A program made the translations under genes and the position numbers. A stretch of 64,000 nucleotides of DNA from Sphingobium scionense. Its GTDB lineage: Bacteria; Pseudomonadota; Alphaproteobacteria; Sphingomonadales; Sphingomonadaceae. Location: positions 1 through 64,000 of the forward strand of contig NZ_JACIEU010000005.1 in assembly GCF_014197035.1 (NCBI RefSeq). The letters are read 5' to 3'. The notes below the pieces were generated by a model, which was not told the DNA's origin, did no database searches, and saw only the letters and a program-made list of their open reading frames with translations. This document shows, one piece after another, positions 52,006 through 60,494 of this stretch; the stretch's first letter is position 1; each line of letters starts with the position of its first letter.

Positions 52006-52662
52006 ATGAATATCATTCTGCTTGGTCCTCCAGGTGCCGGCAAGGGTACCCAGGCCACGCGACTCGTCGACAGTCGGGGCATGGTGCAACTGTCGACCGG
52101 AGACATGCTGCGGGCGGCGGTCAAGGCGGGGACGCCGGTCGGCCTGCAGGCCAAGGCGCTGATGGAATCGGGGTCACTGGTGCCGGACGAGGTCGTGTCG
52201 GGCATCATCGGCGAAGCGCTCGATGCGCTGTCGGCCGATACCGGCGTCATCTTCGACGGCTATCCGCGGACAGAGGCCCAGGCTCATTCGCTCGACACGA
52301 TCCTGGCCGATCGCGGCCGCACGCTGGATCATGTGATCGAGCTGGAAGTGGACGAGGATGCGCTGGTCGAGCGCATCACCGGCCGCTTCACCTGCGCGAC
52401 CTGCGGCGAAGGCTATCATGATGCCTTCAAGCAGCCCAAGGTCGAGGGCACGTGCGACAAGTGCGGCGGGCATGAGTTCAAGCGTCGTCCGGACGACAAT
52501 GAGGCAACGGTGCGCACCCGCATGGCCGAATATCGTGCCAAGACCGCACCGATCCTGCCGATCTACGAAGCGCGCGGCATCGTCAGCCGCGTCGATGGCA
52601 TGGCCGACATGAACGACGTCAGCGGCGCCATCGTCGCCATCTTGGACGGCGTTCCGGCCTGA
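52006..52662 (+). CDS. adk: Adenylate kinase (zinc-lid form)
   Basis: Adk interconverts ATP, ADP and AMP in the cytoplasm. It has 218 residues from the ATG at 52006, chosen over the ATG at 51997 because GGGGAG lies 10 bases before it but only two before the other. The P-loop is GPPGAGKGT at 8-16, with DGYPRT near 84-89. The lid carries four cysteines (130, 133, 150, 153), predicting a structural zinc as in Gram-positive enzymes. It closes the secY end of the ribosomal cluster. Confidence 0.97.
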   Translation: MNIILLGPPGAGKGTQATRLVDSRGMVQLSTGDMLRAAVKAGTPVGLQAKALMESGSLVPDEVVSGIIGEALDALSADTGVIFDGYPRTEAQAHSLDTILADRGRTLDHVIELEVDEDALVERITGRFTCATCGEGYHDAFKQPKVEGTCDKCGGHEFKRRPDDNEATVRTRMAEYRAKTAPILPIYEARGIVSRVDGMADMNDVSGAIVAILDGVPA

Positions 52663-52700
52663 GCTATTCTCCCTCCCCGACGACAAGGCGGGGAGGGGAT

Positions 52701-53252
52701 ATGGCCTATCCAATCACATCGATACTGACAGGCGCCGGCATGGCGCTGGCGGCCGCGCCCGGACAGGGTGGGGTGGTTGCCAGCAGCGATGCCGGCTTTG
52801 TCGTGCAGGCGAGCGTGGACGTGGCGGCGGCGCCCGACGCGGCCTATGCGCTGCTGGCAGAGCCGGGGCGCTGGTGGAACAGCGCCCACACCTATAGCGG
52901 CGATGCGCGCAACATGGTGCTGGAGGCGAAGGCCGGAGGCTGCTTCTGCGAGACTCTTCTCGACAAGAGCGGAAAGGGCGCCTCCGGCAGCATCGAACAT
53001 GCGCGGGTCATCTATGCCGCGCCGGGCCAGCGGTTGCGGCTGAGCGGGGCGCTGGGGCCGTTGCAGAGCGAAGCGGTGACCGGCGTGCTGGACTTCGCCA
53101 TTACGGCCGCGCCGGGCGGCAGCCGTGTGACGCTGACCTATTCCGTTGGCGGTTATATGCGCGGTGGCCTGGCGCCGATTGCGCCGATGGTCGACAAGGT
53201 GCTTGTGGAGCAGCTCGACGGGTATAAGCGGGCTGCAGATAGCAAGGGCTGA
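52701..53252 (+). CDS. Exported SRPBCC-family (START/Bet v1-like) protein
   Basis: This protein has 183 residues. The first ~20 residues look like a signal or membrane-anchoring segment (ITSILTGAGMALAAAP). The rest shows the SRPBCC pattern of a ligand-binding helix-grip fold: QASVDVAAAPDAAYALLAEPGRWWN near 37-61 as strand and helix, alternating strands to about 150, and the final long helix with VDKVLVEQLDGYKRAAD. Family members bind lipids or polyketides or act as Hsp90 co-factors; no function can be given. It is 38 bases after adk and converges on lepA. Confidence 0.75.
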   Translation: MAYPITSILTGAGMALAAAPGQGGVVASSDAGFVVQASVDVAAAPDAAYALLAEPGRWWNSAHTYSGDARNMVLEAKAGGCFCETLLDKSGKGASGSIEHARVIYAAPGQRLRLSGALGPLQSEAVTGVLDFAITAAPGGSRVTLTYSVGGYMRGGLAPIAPMVDKVLVEQLDGYKRAADSKG

Positions 53253-53281
53253 AGGGCGCCTGCGCCCGCAGGCGGAAGGAA

Positions 53282-53315
53282 ATCGGGGCGGAAGCCTGAT
53301 GGCCTCCACCCCGAT
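53282..53315. terminator. Terminator-like stem between convergent SRPBCC and lepA genes
   Basis: ATCGGGG (53282-53288) pairs with CCCCGAT (53309-53315), and inner GGAAGCC pairs with GGCCTCC with one mismatch around TGAT. It lies between stops at 53252 and 53325 and could serve both strands; T runs are short. Confidence 0.6.
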
Positions 53316-53324
53316 GGATCTTGT

Positions 53325-55130
53325 TTAGTTCTCGTCGCCCATGCGCAGGGCGGCGATGAAGGCTTCCTGCGGAATCTGGACGCTGCCATATTCGCGCATC
53401 CGCTTCTTGCCTTCCTTCTGCTTCTCCAGCAGCTTCTTCTTCCGGGTGATGTCGCCGCCATAGCATTTCGCCGTGACGTCCTTGCGCATCGCCGCGATCG
53501 TCTCGCGCGCGATCACCTTACCGCCGATCGCCGCCTGGATCGGGATCTTGAACAGGTGGCGGGGGATCAGATCCTTGAGGCGCTCGCACATGTGGCGGCC
53601 GCGCGCTTCGGCGGCCGAACGGTGGACGATCATCGACAGCGCATCGACCGGCTCATTGTTGACGAGGATGCTCATCTTGACGAGGTCGCCCTCGCGCGTG
53701 CCGATCTGGTGATAATCGAAGCTGGCATAGCCGCGGCTGATGCTCTTCAAGCGATCATAGAAGTCGAACACCACTTCGTTGAGCGGCAGTTCATAGGTCA
53801 CCTGGGCGCGACCGCCGACATAGGTGAGGTTCTTCTGGATGCCGCGACGGTCCTGGCAGAGCTTGAGGATGCTGCCCAGATATTCGTCGGGGCAATAGAT
53901 CACCGCCTCGATCCAGGGCTCTTCGATCATCTCGATATAGTTGGGATCGGGCATGTCGGCCGGGTTGTGCAGATGCAGCACCGACCCGTCCTTCATGTGC
54001 ATCTCATAGACCACCGACGGCGCCGTGGTGATCAGGTCCAGATCATATTCGCGGCTGAGGCGCTCCTGGATGATTTCCAGATGTAGCAGGCCCAGGAAGC
54101 CGCAGCGGAAGCCGAAGCCGAGCGCGGCCGAGGTTTCCATCTCGAACGAGAAGCTGGCGTCGTTGAGGCGCAGCTTCGAGATGGATTCGCGCAGCTTCTC
54201 GAAGTCGTTGGCATCGACCGGGAACAGGCCGCAGAACACCACCGGCTGCACTTCCTTGAAGCCCGGCAGCGGCTTGGTCGCGCCATTCTTCACGGTCGTG
54301 ATCGTGTCGCCGACGCGGGTCTGGGCGATTTCCTTGATCTGCGCGGTGATGAAGCCGATCTCGCCGGCGGCGAGTTCGGGCAGCGCCTCGATCTTGGGGC
54401 GCATGCAGCCGACACGGTCGATCAGATGTTCGGTGCCGCCGATCATGAACTTGACCGCCTGGCCCTTCTTGATGACGCCGTTGACGACGCGCACGAGGAT
54501 GACGACGCCCAGATAGGGATCGTACCAGCTGTCGACCAGCATCGCCTCCAGCGGCGCGTTGCGGTCGCCCTTAGGCGCGGGAATCTTGTTGACGATCGCT
54601 TCCAGGATATCGTCGATGCCGATGCCCGACTTGGCACTGGCAAGCACCGCTTCCGACGCATCGAGGCCGATCACTTCCTCGATTTCCGCGCGCACCTTTT
54701 CCGGCTCGGCGGCGGGCAGGTCGATCTTGTTCAGCACTGGCACGATCTCATGATCATGCTCGATCGACTGATAGACGTTGGCCAGTGTCTGCGCTTCCAC
54801 GCCCTGCGCGGCGTCGACGACCAGCAGCGCACCTTCGCACGCGGCGAGACTGCGCGACACTTCATAGGCGAAGTCGACATGGCCCGGCGTGTCCATGAGA
54901 TTGAGCTCATAGGTCTCGCCATTCTTTGCGGTATAGTCGAGGCGCACGGTCTGCGCCTTGATCGTGATCCCGCGCTCCTTCTCGATGTCCATGTTATCAA
55001 GGACTTGCGCGCTCATCTCACGGTCGGTCAGGCCGCCGGTGCGCTGGATCAGGCGATCGGCCAGCGTCGACTTGCCATGGTCGATATGCGCAATGATCGA
55101 AAAGTTTCGGATATGGGACAGGTCGGTCAT
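53325..55130 (-). CDS. lepA: Elongation factor 4 (LepA)
   Basis: LepA is a translational GTPase that associates with the membrane and affects initiation and 30S assembly; it is dispensable in many bacteria. It has 601 residues. G1 is [12 protein letters not shown] near 14-25, with [19 protein letters not shown] and NKIDLP for G2 to G4. The LepA-specific C-terminal domain ends with [15 protein letters not shown] and [10 protein letters not shown]. The ATG at 55130 is used. It stands on the opposite strand to the ribosomal cluster. Confidence 0.98.
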   Translation of the reverse strand: MTDLSHIRNFSIIAHIDHGKSTLADRLIQRTGGLTDREMSAQVLDNMDIEKERGITIKAQTVRLDYTAKNGETYELNLMDTPGHVDFAYEVSRSLAACEGALLVVDAAQGVEAQTLANVYQSIEHDHEIVPVLNKIDLPAAEPEKVRAEIEEVIGLDASEAVLASAKSGIGIDDILEAIVNKIPAPKGDRNAPLEAMLVDSWYDPYLGVVILVRVVNGVIKKGQAVKFMIGGTEHLIDRVGCMRPKIEALPELAAGEIGFITAQIKEIAQTRVGDTITTVKNGATKPLPGFKEVQPVVFCGLFPVDANDFEKLRESISKLRLNDASFSFEMETSAALGFGFRCGFLGLLHLEIIQERLSREYDLDLITTAPSVVYEMHMKDGSVLHLHNPADMPDPNYIEMIEEPWIEAVIYCPDEYLGSILKLCQDRRGIQKNLTYVGGRAQVTYELPLNEVVFDFYDRLKSISRGYASFDYHQIGTREGDLVKMSILVNNEPVDALSMIVHRSAAEARGRHMCERLKDLIPRHLFKIPIQAAIGGKVIARETIAAMRKDVTAKCYGGDITRKKKLLEKQKEGKKRMREYGSVQIPQEAFIAALRMGDEN

Positions 55131-55282
55131 CGGCGCCCGATAGCAGCAGTTTCAGGCGCTGTCAGCAGGATCGCGCATGGCGGCGTGCGGACATGACACT
55201 ATCCTGCCACTATGATAGTCTCCTGAAAAATACCCGGGTCGCACGACATTCTCTCGATCAGACAGAAACGGGGTTAAGAAAA

Positions 55283-56053
55283 ATGCGTGTATTGAAGATG
55301 CTGACTGCAACTGCGGTCTGCTTTGGCTCGATTGCACCGCTCGCCATGGCCGCCGAAAAGGGCTCGTCGGCTCGCCAGGAACAGTCGCGGAAACAGGCGG
55401 AAATCCCGCACTGCACCAAGCGGTTGGGCACTGTCGCGATCGTAGAACCCGAGAATCAGTGGTGGCGCGAACTCAATCTGGGCAGCCCCGAGGCTATCCT
55501 GAAGATTTTCGTGCAGCAGTCGGGCTGCTTCGGCCTCGTCAATCGTGGCCGCTCGATGGCGAACCGCAACATGGAACGCGCCATGGCCGACAATGGCGAA
55601 TTGCAGGCCGGCAGCAATCTGGGCCGCGGCCAGGTGAAGGCGGCGGACTATTTCCTGGAGCCCGACATCGTCTCGTCCAACCGCAACAGTGGCGGCAACT
55701 CACTGGGCGGCGTGCTGGGCGGCTTCATGGGCGGAAGCACCTGGGGGCGGATTGCCGGCGGCATCAACGTCAAGAAGAGCGAGGCGAACGTCACGCTCTC
55801 CGTGGTCAATGCCCGCACCACCGAGGAAGAGGCGCTGACCGAGGGCTATGCCCGCAAGTCGGACCTCAGCTTCAACGCCAGTGGCGGGTCGAGCTGGTGG
55901 GGTGGCTTTGCCGGTGCAGGCGGCGGTGGCTATCAGAATACCGAAATCGGTCAGGTGATCGTGCTCGCCTATCTCGACGCCTATACCAAGCTGGTGACGC
56001 AGCTGGGTGGCCTGCCGGACAATGCAGCGGCTGCGGCACCGGTCGCGCAATAA
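55283..56053 (+). CDS. CsgG/HfaB-like exported protein
   Basis: This protein has 256 residues from the ATG at 55283. A Sec signal peptide ends near AMAAEK at 22-25; no lipobox cysteine is placed correctly, unlike CsgG itself. The mature part resembles the CsgG family: LGTVAIVEP, SPEAILKIFVQQSGCFGLVNRGRSM, AADYFLEPDI and later TLSVVNARTTEEEA. Two Gly/Ser/Trp-rich stretches (GGNSLGGVLGGFMGGS and SGGSSWWGGFAGAGGGG) could be the membrane-crossing strands. CsgG forms a secretion pore for curli, but no curli genes lie nearby. Family is likely, role unknown. Confidence 0.78.
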   Translation: MRVLKMLTATAVCFGSIAPLAMAAEKGSSARQEQSRKQAEIPHCTKRLGTVAIVEPENQWWRELNLGSPEAILKIFVQQSGCFGLVNRGRSMANRNMERAMADNGELQAGSNLGRGQVKAADYFLEPDIVSSNRNSGGNSLGGVLGGFMGGSTWGRIAGGINVKKSEANVTLSVVNARTTEEEALTEGYARKSDLSFNASGGSSWWGGFAGAGGGGYQNTEIGQVIVLAYLDAYTKLVTQLGGLPDNAAAAAPVAQ

Positions 56054-56066
56054 GATTGATAAGGGG

Positions 56067-56087
56067 GCGTTGCCGCTGCGGCAGCGC
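56067..56087. terminator. Short stem-loop between convergent genes
   Basis: GCGTTGCCG (56067-56075) pairs with CGGCAGCGC (56079-56087) with one G-T wobble and a three-base loop, in the 36-base gap between the CsgG-like stop and the acyltransferase stop. T runs are lacking, so strength is uncertain. Confidence 0.5.
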
Positions 56088-56089
56088 TC

Positions 56090-57133
56090 TCATCCGCTCG
56101 GCGCGATTTCCGCAAGCGGGCCTGGCGCCCGTCGCCGCTTCTTCCACCAGCGCAGAATGATCTCTCCCGCCGGTCGCTCGACCAGACGGTTGATCAGCGT
56201 GCCGAGCGTCAGCGCGACGAGGAAGGCGGCCGAAAAGCCGATCCAGGGGCTGTAGCCGGCCCTGGCGATCTCCAGCATGACGACGAAACCGACATGCTGG
56301 TGGATCAGATAGAAACTGTAGCTGATCCCACCCATCCAGACGAGCGGCCGGATCGCCAGGAAGCGCAGCTGGTTGCGGATCAGCGCGATAAAGGTCGCCA
56401 TCAGCACAAAGCCGACGATCGTGACGTCCCAGCTTTCCATGGTCGCGATCGATAGCAAGGCCAAGGCGGCATAGGGTGCCTGCTGCTGCCAACTGCGCTG
56501 CCCCGCCCAGATGCGATAGGCCAGCATGCCGATGATGAAGAAGGGGGTATAGCGCAGCACCAGCAGCATCACGACCCGTTCGGGCACGATGTCGGGCCAT
56601 AATTGCATCACCCAGCGCAGCAGAATCCAGACGATCAGGATCGGCTCCAGATGCCTGAGGCCGATCCATTTCCAGATCGAGACCATGCAGAAATAGAAGG
56701 CGATCTCCACCGTCAGCGTCCAATAAGCGCCGTCCACTTCGGGAATGAAAGCAAAGCCCTGGAGCATCGTCAGATTGGCGAGAATCGCAAAAGGCCCGAC
56801 CAGCAACTGGGTCGCCTGCGCCAGATATTCGATCGAGAGCGTCACCAACATCGCTACCAGATAGGCGGGATACAGGCGCGCGAAGCGGTTGACGATGAAG
56901 TCGGCGACCGTGCCGATCCGGTCCAGCGTGAAGAAGATCGCAAAGCCGGAAATGGTGAAGAACAACAGCACCCGGTAATTGCCGCCGGGAAAGCTGAAGG
57001 GCACATGGCTGGCCTGTGGGAAGAGTTCGTGAAAGCGGGTCGAATAATGGAAGACCAGCACGCATAATGCGCCGATGCCGCGCAATGCGTCCAGCTCCGT
57101 CAGCCTTGTTCGCTTCGGCTTCGTTTCGACCAT
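56090..57133 (-). CDS. Acyltransferase 3 (OafA/YrhL-like) membrane protein
   Basis: This protein has 347 residues and about ten membrane helices. The opening ELDALRGIGALCVLVFHY with the conserved Arg and the FFTISGFAIFF segment are hallmarks of the acyltransferase 3 family, which O-acetylates or O-succinylates sugars of polysaccharides, lipids or peptidoglycan across the inner membrane. The catalytic His expected in the first helix is visible in VFHYS near 28-32. No SGNH domain is attached. No glycosyltransferases are nearby, so the target is unknown. Confidence 0.9.
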   Translation of the reverse strand: MVETKPKRTRLTELDALRGIGALCVLVFHYSTRFHELFPQASHVPFSFPGGNYRVLLFFTISGFAIFFTLDRIGTVADFIVNRFARLYPAYLVAMLVTLSIEYLAQATQLLVGPFAILANLTMLQGFAFIPEVDGAYWTLTVEIAFYFCMVSIWKWIGLRHLEPILIVWILLRWVMQLWPDIVPERVVMLLVLRYTPFFIIGMLAYRIWAGQRSWQQQAPYAALALLSIATMESWDVTIVGFVLMATFIALIRNQLRFLAIRPLVWMGGISYSFYLIHQHVGFVVMLEIARAGYSPWIGFSAAFLVALTLGTLINRLVERPAGEIILRWWKKRRRAPGPLAEIAPSG

Positions 57134-57267
57134 GATGCTTCATAGCAATGATAGAGCAACGAATGGGATATTTTCTTGGTTAACGTAAAATCCGCAAATG
57201 GCGGGCATTGAGACATTGGTCCCAATCTGAAACGCTCTGCTGCTGGTGTTCCTTCGGAACAGTGGCG

Positions 57268-57822
57268 CTAGCTGGCCGCGCACCAATTAATCGGCTTGGC
57301 CGACCATGGGCGGGCATAGCGCTTGAGAATGAGGAGTTGACCGAGCGAAACGCCGTCGCGGACGAGGATGCGCGCGGCCGGATCGCTATCGGCCGGGTCG
57401 GGATGCGCTTCGAAGCTACCGCCGTTCATCATGCCCTGCAGCGCGGTGCGGCCGGCGCGGGCGAGCGCAGCTTCCTGCGGACAGGAGGCTCCTTCGAGTC
57501 GCGGCGCGCTGATGTCGGCGAGATGATAGCGGCGGCCCTGATAGGCATAGGCGTCGGTGGCGAGGACACAGGCATGGCCGTCCAGATCGTCACAGGCGGC
57601 AAAACGGGTGGATATGGTGGTGGGGGCATGGATGGAAGGTGCGGATGGTGCCGTCGTGGGCAGCACATGGCGCATCAGGACCAGCAGCAACGCGCCCATC
57701 AACAGGGCGATGAGGACGAGGGGCAGCGGCACGATGGCGCGGCGCTTGTCCTGCTTGTCATTCAGCCAATGGTCCGACCGGTCCCGGTCTTCGTCACCAA
57801 TATCATGCAGGCTATAGGCCAT
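57268..57822 (-). CDS. Membrane-anchored thermonuclease-like protein, probably inactive
   Basis: This protein has 184 residues. A charged cytoplasmic N-terminus (1-29) and one membrane helix (about 31-50) precede a periplasmic domain resembling the staphylococcal nuclease family: GRRYHLADISAPRLEG near 96-110 and a SLGQLLILKRYARPW end. In active family members the first block reads RLxxIDAPE; here the Arg, Asp and Glu positions are His100, Ser105 and Arg108. Catalysis is therefore unlikely, and a binding or structural role is inferred. Cys residues (77, 85, 114, 181) could form disulfides. The gene is co-directional with the acyltransferase but 134 bases away. Confidence 0.65.
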   Translation of the reverse strand: MAYSLHDIGDEDRDRSDHWLNDKQDKRRAIVPLPLVLIALLMGALLLVLMRHVLPTTAPSAPSIHAPTTISTRFAACDDLDGHACVLATDAYAYQGRRYHLADISAPRLEGASCPQEAALARAGRTALQGMMNGGSFEAHPDPADSDPAARILVRDGVSLGQLLILKRYARPWSAKPINWCAAS

Positions 57823-57969
57823 GATTCATCCCCAATCGGATGCTATCGCTAGTAAATATTGGGAAATTTTTGGTTAACCACAGTGCCGGCAGGGTGCCAG
57901 GCCGGGCGATGCCTTGACGCTGGAGCGGGGCCATGGTGAAAATCGCTGGAGCCAGACAAGGGAGGCGGC

Positions 57970-58356
57970 GTGAGCGAACCATGGCTATATGACGAGCATC
58001 CGGCGATGGTCCGGGCGCATCCCTTTCTGTTCCTGCTGCTGCTCATATCGGTGGTCGGCATCCTGGCGATCGGGGTGTGGTGGGTGCTGCACAAGGGCGA
58101 GCGGCTGGCGTTGAGCGAACGCGAGGTGCTGCTGGAGCGCGGGCTGCTGGCCAAGCAGCGGACCGAGATATCACTAACCAGTATTCGCAGCGTGCGCATC
58201 ACCCAGACGCTGGGACAGCGGCTGTTCGATGTCGGCAATGTCGAGCTGTTCAGCGCCGGTGACGTAGCGGAAATCGCGGTTCGGAACATGCCGCGGCCGG
58301 GTCGGATCAGGGCGATCGCGGCGGCGCGCAACCTGGACCTGCTGCCACAGCGCTGA
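57970..58356 (+). CDS. Bacterial PH-domain (YdbS/YdbT-like) membrane protein
   Basis: This protein has 128 residues from a GTG at 57970 with GGGAGGCGG upstream. One membrane helix (about 19-40) is followed by a bacterial pleckstrin-homology-type domain: RLALSEREVLLERGLLAKQRTEISL, then SVRITQTLGQRLFDVGNVELFS, the pattern of the bPH2 family. These domains are found in membrane proteins of unknown role. The 207 bases after it (58357-58563) show a TTGACT box near 58434 without a matching downstream box and no gene. Confidence 0.82.
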   Translation: MSEPWLYDEHPAMVRAHPFLFLLLLISVVGILAIGVWWVLHKGERLALSEREVLLERGLLAKQRTEISLTSIRSVRITQTLGQRLFDVGNVELFSAGDVAEIAVRNMPRPGRIRAIAAARNLDLLPQR

Positions 58357-58563
58357 ACGGTCGGCCGGCGGCGGCACGCACGGAAAAGACGCGATTATCG
58401 GCAGTTTCTTGTCGAACATAATGTCTAGGCCCTTGACTTGGGCGCATTTATTTTAACCAATAGGACCCCAGGGGCCGGCAGAGCTTTCCATCCGCACGAG
58501 GACGCCAGGAACAAGCAACGTCGATCCGCATCAGGCGGGCGGCGCGAGATAAGGGGCGCCTAG

Positions 58564-59265
58564 ATGGTGGGTTTGCGCGTAATGCCGCTGTTGCCGGAAC
58601 TGACGGCCGATCAGCGAGCCGAGATTCGGCAGTCCTGCGGCTTCGCCTGCGTGCGTTGCGGGGTGACCATCTATCGCTATCTGGGGCTGCCGGACGGGCC
58701 GGGGGCGACGCTGCTCTGCCCGACCTGCCACGGGTTGGTGGAAGAGGGGCGGCTGACGGCGAATCAGGTCCACAGCTTCCACGCCAATCCGGTGGTGCGT
58801 CAGCGCCATTTCGCGCGCGACCGGCTGCCCTTCTCCAATGAATTGCCGCATCTGATCGTCGGCGGATCCCGCACGTTGCGCGACACGCCGATTCCGATCG
58901 CGATGGATGGGGAGCCGATCCTGATCTTTGCGCCGCCGCGCCGTAGCATGGGCGCGACGCGGATCAGTGTGCGGCTGGGCGCGGCCGACGGCACGCCGAT
59001 GCAGGTGATCGACGGCAATGAATGGAAGCCGCATGACGGCAGCTGGCATTTCCTGTTGCGCGGCGACCGCTATTCGATGATGGCGGCGCGCGGGGATGGA
59101 CTGTGCGTGCTGCGCATCGTCGCGCGCAACCGGATCGCGGTCGAGCATCTGCGTACCACAATCAATGGCCGCCGGCTGGAGGTGACGCCGGACTGGTTGG
59201 AGGTCGATGGCAAGCGCTATGTGGACCGGATCGGCAGCGGTACGTTGATCGGCCTGGAGCTGTAG
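58564..59265 (+). CDS. HNH-endonuclease-like protein lacking the central His
   Basis: This protein has 233 residues. Residues 21-60 resemble an HNH module with zinc-type cysteines: RQSCGFACVRCG (Cys29, Cys32) and LLCPTCHGLVEEGRLT (Cys52, Cys55, His56). Between them active relatives have a YEHI-type His; here the segment reads YRYLGLPDG, so the catalytic first His seems missing. The C-terminal ~140 residues form a strand-rich domain (HLIVGGSRTLRDTPI, MQVIDGNEWKPHDGSWHF, RIVARNRIAVEH) that often accompanies this HNH type. It may bind nucleic acid without cutting it. No partner genes are visible. Confidence 0.7.
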   Translation: MVGLRVMPLLPELTADQRAEIRQSCGFACVRCGVTIYRYLGLPDGPGATLLCPTCHGLVEEGRLTANQVHSFHANPVVRQRHFARDRLPFSNELPHLIVGGSRTLRDTPIPIAMDGEPILIFAPPRRSMGATRISVRLGAADGTPMQVIDGNEWKPHDGSWHFLLRGDRYSMMAARGDGLCVLRIVARNRIAVEHLRTTINGRRLEVTPDWLEVDGKRYVDRIGSGTLIGLEL

Positions 59266-59335
59266 CCGGGACGGATTCGGCGCTTTGTGTCGCGTGCCGA
59301 CGCGCAGGTTATTGCAATACCGGATTCCGTAACGG

Positions 59336-59369
59336 AAAGAGGCGATGCCCCAGCGGTGTCGCCTCTTTT
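59336..59369. terminator. Intrinsic terminator after the HNH-like gene
   Basis: AAAGAGGCGA (59336-59345) pairs perfectly with TCGCCTCTTT (59359-59368), followed by another T. It is 70 bases after the HNH-like stop. The remaining gap to 59501 is AT-rich and probably contains the promoter of the LuxR-type gene, though no clear boxes stand out. Confidence 0.85.
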
Positions 59370-59501
59370 CGTCCCACCGATATGGATCAAGTGAATATAC
59401 GATAAATCAATGACTTGCCTGCCATCATAAAAATTTGATCACAGAAGAAGTTTACATCCGCTCCGGGGCATGATTCCCTGTGGGCGGTCAGAGGGGTTGG
59501 A

Positions 59502-60011
59502 ATGTCGAATGCGGTTGCCAGTCTGGACGATAATCAGCGGGCATGCCTGCGGCTGGTGGCACAGGGCTATACCTCCAAAGAGATCGCGCAGCGCACATCG
59601 CTGACCCCCGGAACGGTCGATCAATATGTCTATCGGGCGACCGTGGCGCTGGGCGCCAGGGATCGGCGCGAGGCCGCGCGTATGCTGGTAGAGGCCGAGA
59701 AAAGCGAGCAATTCAACCAATTTGAATTAAAGCCGGAGCCGCTTGTTGAACCGGCGATGGCGGGTGAGAAGGAGGCGTCGGCACCAAACAGGCCGACCCG
59801 GACCGGAGACACCCCGGCAAGCGCAACGCGGCAGGAAAAAGGCCGACTGCGCCAAATGGGTAACCGGATCCTGGCAACCATGGGAGGGGAACCGCATGGG
59901 CTGAACAGATGGCAGATCCTGACCACCATCTTTCGGGTCGCGCTTTGGGCAGGGGGATCCCTGGCCGCGTTGATCACGATGGGATATTGGCTCAATCACC
60001 TGTTCCGCTGA
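59502..60011 (+). CDS. LuxR-type HTH regulator with C-terminal membrane anchor
   Basis: This protein has 169 residues. The first ~65 are a LuxR/FixJ-type helix-turn-helix: LDDNQRACLRLVAQGYTSKEIAQ and then LTPGTVDQYVYRATVALGA. A Pro/Ala/Glu-rich linker (about 70-120) leads to a single C-terminal membrane helix (about 145-164, ALWAGGSLAALITMGYWL). No sensor domain is present. A DNA-binding domain tethered to the membrane would limit it to membrane-near DNA or require release by proteolysis. GAGGGG lies before the ATG. It heads a row of four same-direction genes ending with the Phd-PAS protein. Confidence 0.82.
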   Translation: MSNAVASLDDNQRACLRLVAQGYTSKEIAQRTSLTPGTVDQYVYRATVALGARDRREAARMLVEAEKSEQFNQFELKPEPLVEPAMAGEKEASAPNRPTRTGDTPASATRQEKGRLRQMGNRILATMGGEPHGLNRWQILTTIFRVALWAGGSLAALITMGYWLNHLFR

Positions 60012-60076
60012 CGGTCTCCAACAATCCGAAACCATATGATGGGCCAGCGAGCGCTGGCCTGAAAGGGAGCCTTGCC

Positions 60077-60460
60077 ATGTCCAATGCCCGCCGCGCCGAG
60101 CGCGCCGCCAAGAGCGAAATGCACATGTCGGACGACACTTTCTTTGCCCTGAGCGGTCAGGTTCACGATGCCTATGTAAAGCTGGACGATGTCCTGGCCC
60201 ATACGCTGCGCATGAGCGCCGACATGATCGATACGGCCCGCACCATCGGCCTGGCCCCTGAACAGGGGCAGAAGCTGTTCAAGCGTTTCCATGGCTGCAT
60301 CGACACGATGATGCAGAGCCGCGAGCAACTGCTGGGCGCGCATCTGGAAGCGACCAAGATCCGGATGAAGACCAACCAGGCCGAACGCGCCGACGGCTGC
60401 TACAGCCCGTGGAGCGCACTGGAAGAAAAGCAGGCCGATGCCCTGCGCCTGGTCGCCTGA
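60077..60460 (+). CDS. Small helical protein of unknown function
   Basis: This protein has 127 residues from the ATG at 60077 with AAGGGAG 8-12 bases upstream. It is largely helical, with long amphipathic stretches FFALSGQVHDAYVKLDDVLA and LKEATKIRM-like segments (HLEATKIRMKTNQ). There is no signal peptide, no membrane segment and no recognised domain. The length and helix pattern suggest an adaptor or bundle protein. It lies 65 bases after the LuxR-type gene and 34 before the next, so co-transcription is likely. Confidence 0.72.
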   Translation: MSNARRAERAAKSEMHMSDDTFFALSGQVHDAYVKLDDVLAHTLRMSADMIDTARTIGLAPEQGQKLFKRFHGCIDTMMQSREQLLGAHLEATKIRMKTNQAERADGCYSPWSALEEKQADALRLVA

Positions 60461-60494
60461 TCCGGCTCCGCCAACGGCAATAGGCAGCTAGATC

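Noticed and set aside
58434..58470. Promoter before the HNH-like gene from the TTGACT box
   Set aside because: No acceptable -10 box lies 16-18 bases downstream; the AT-rich TTTATTTTAAC stretch is too close, so it was not listed as a feature.
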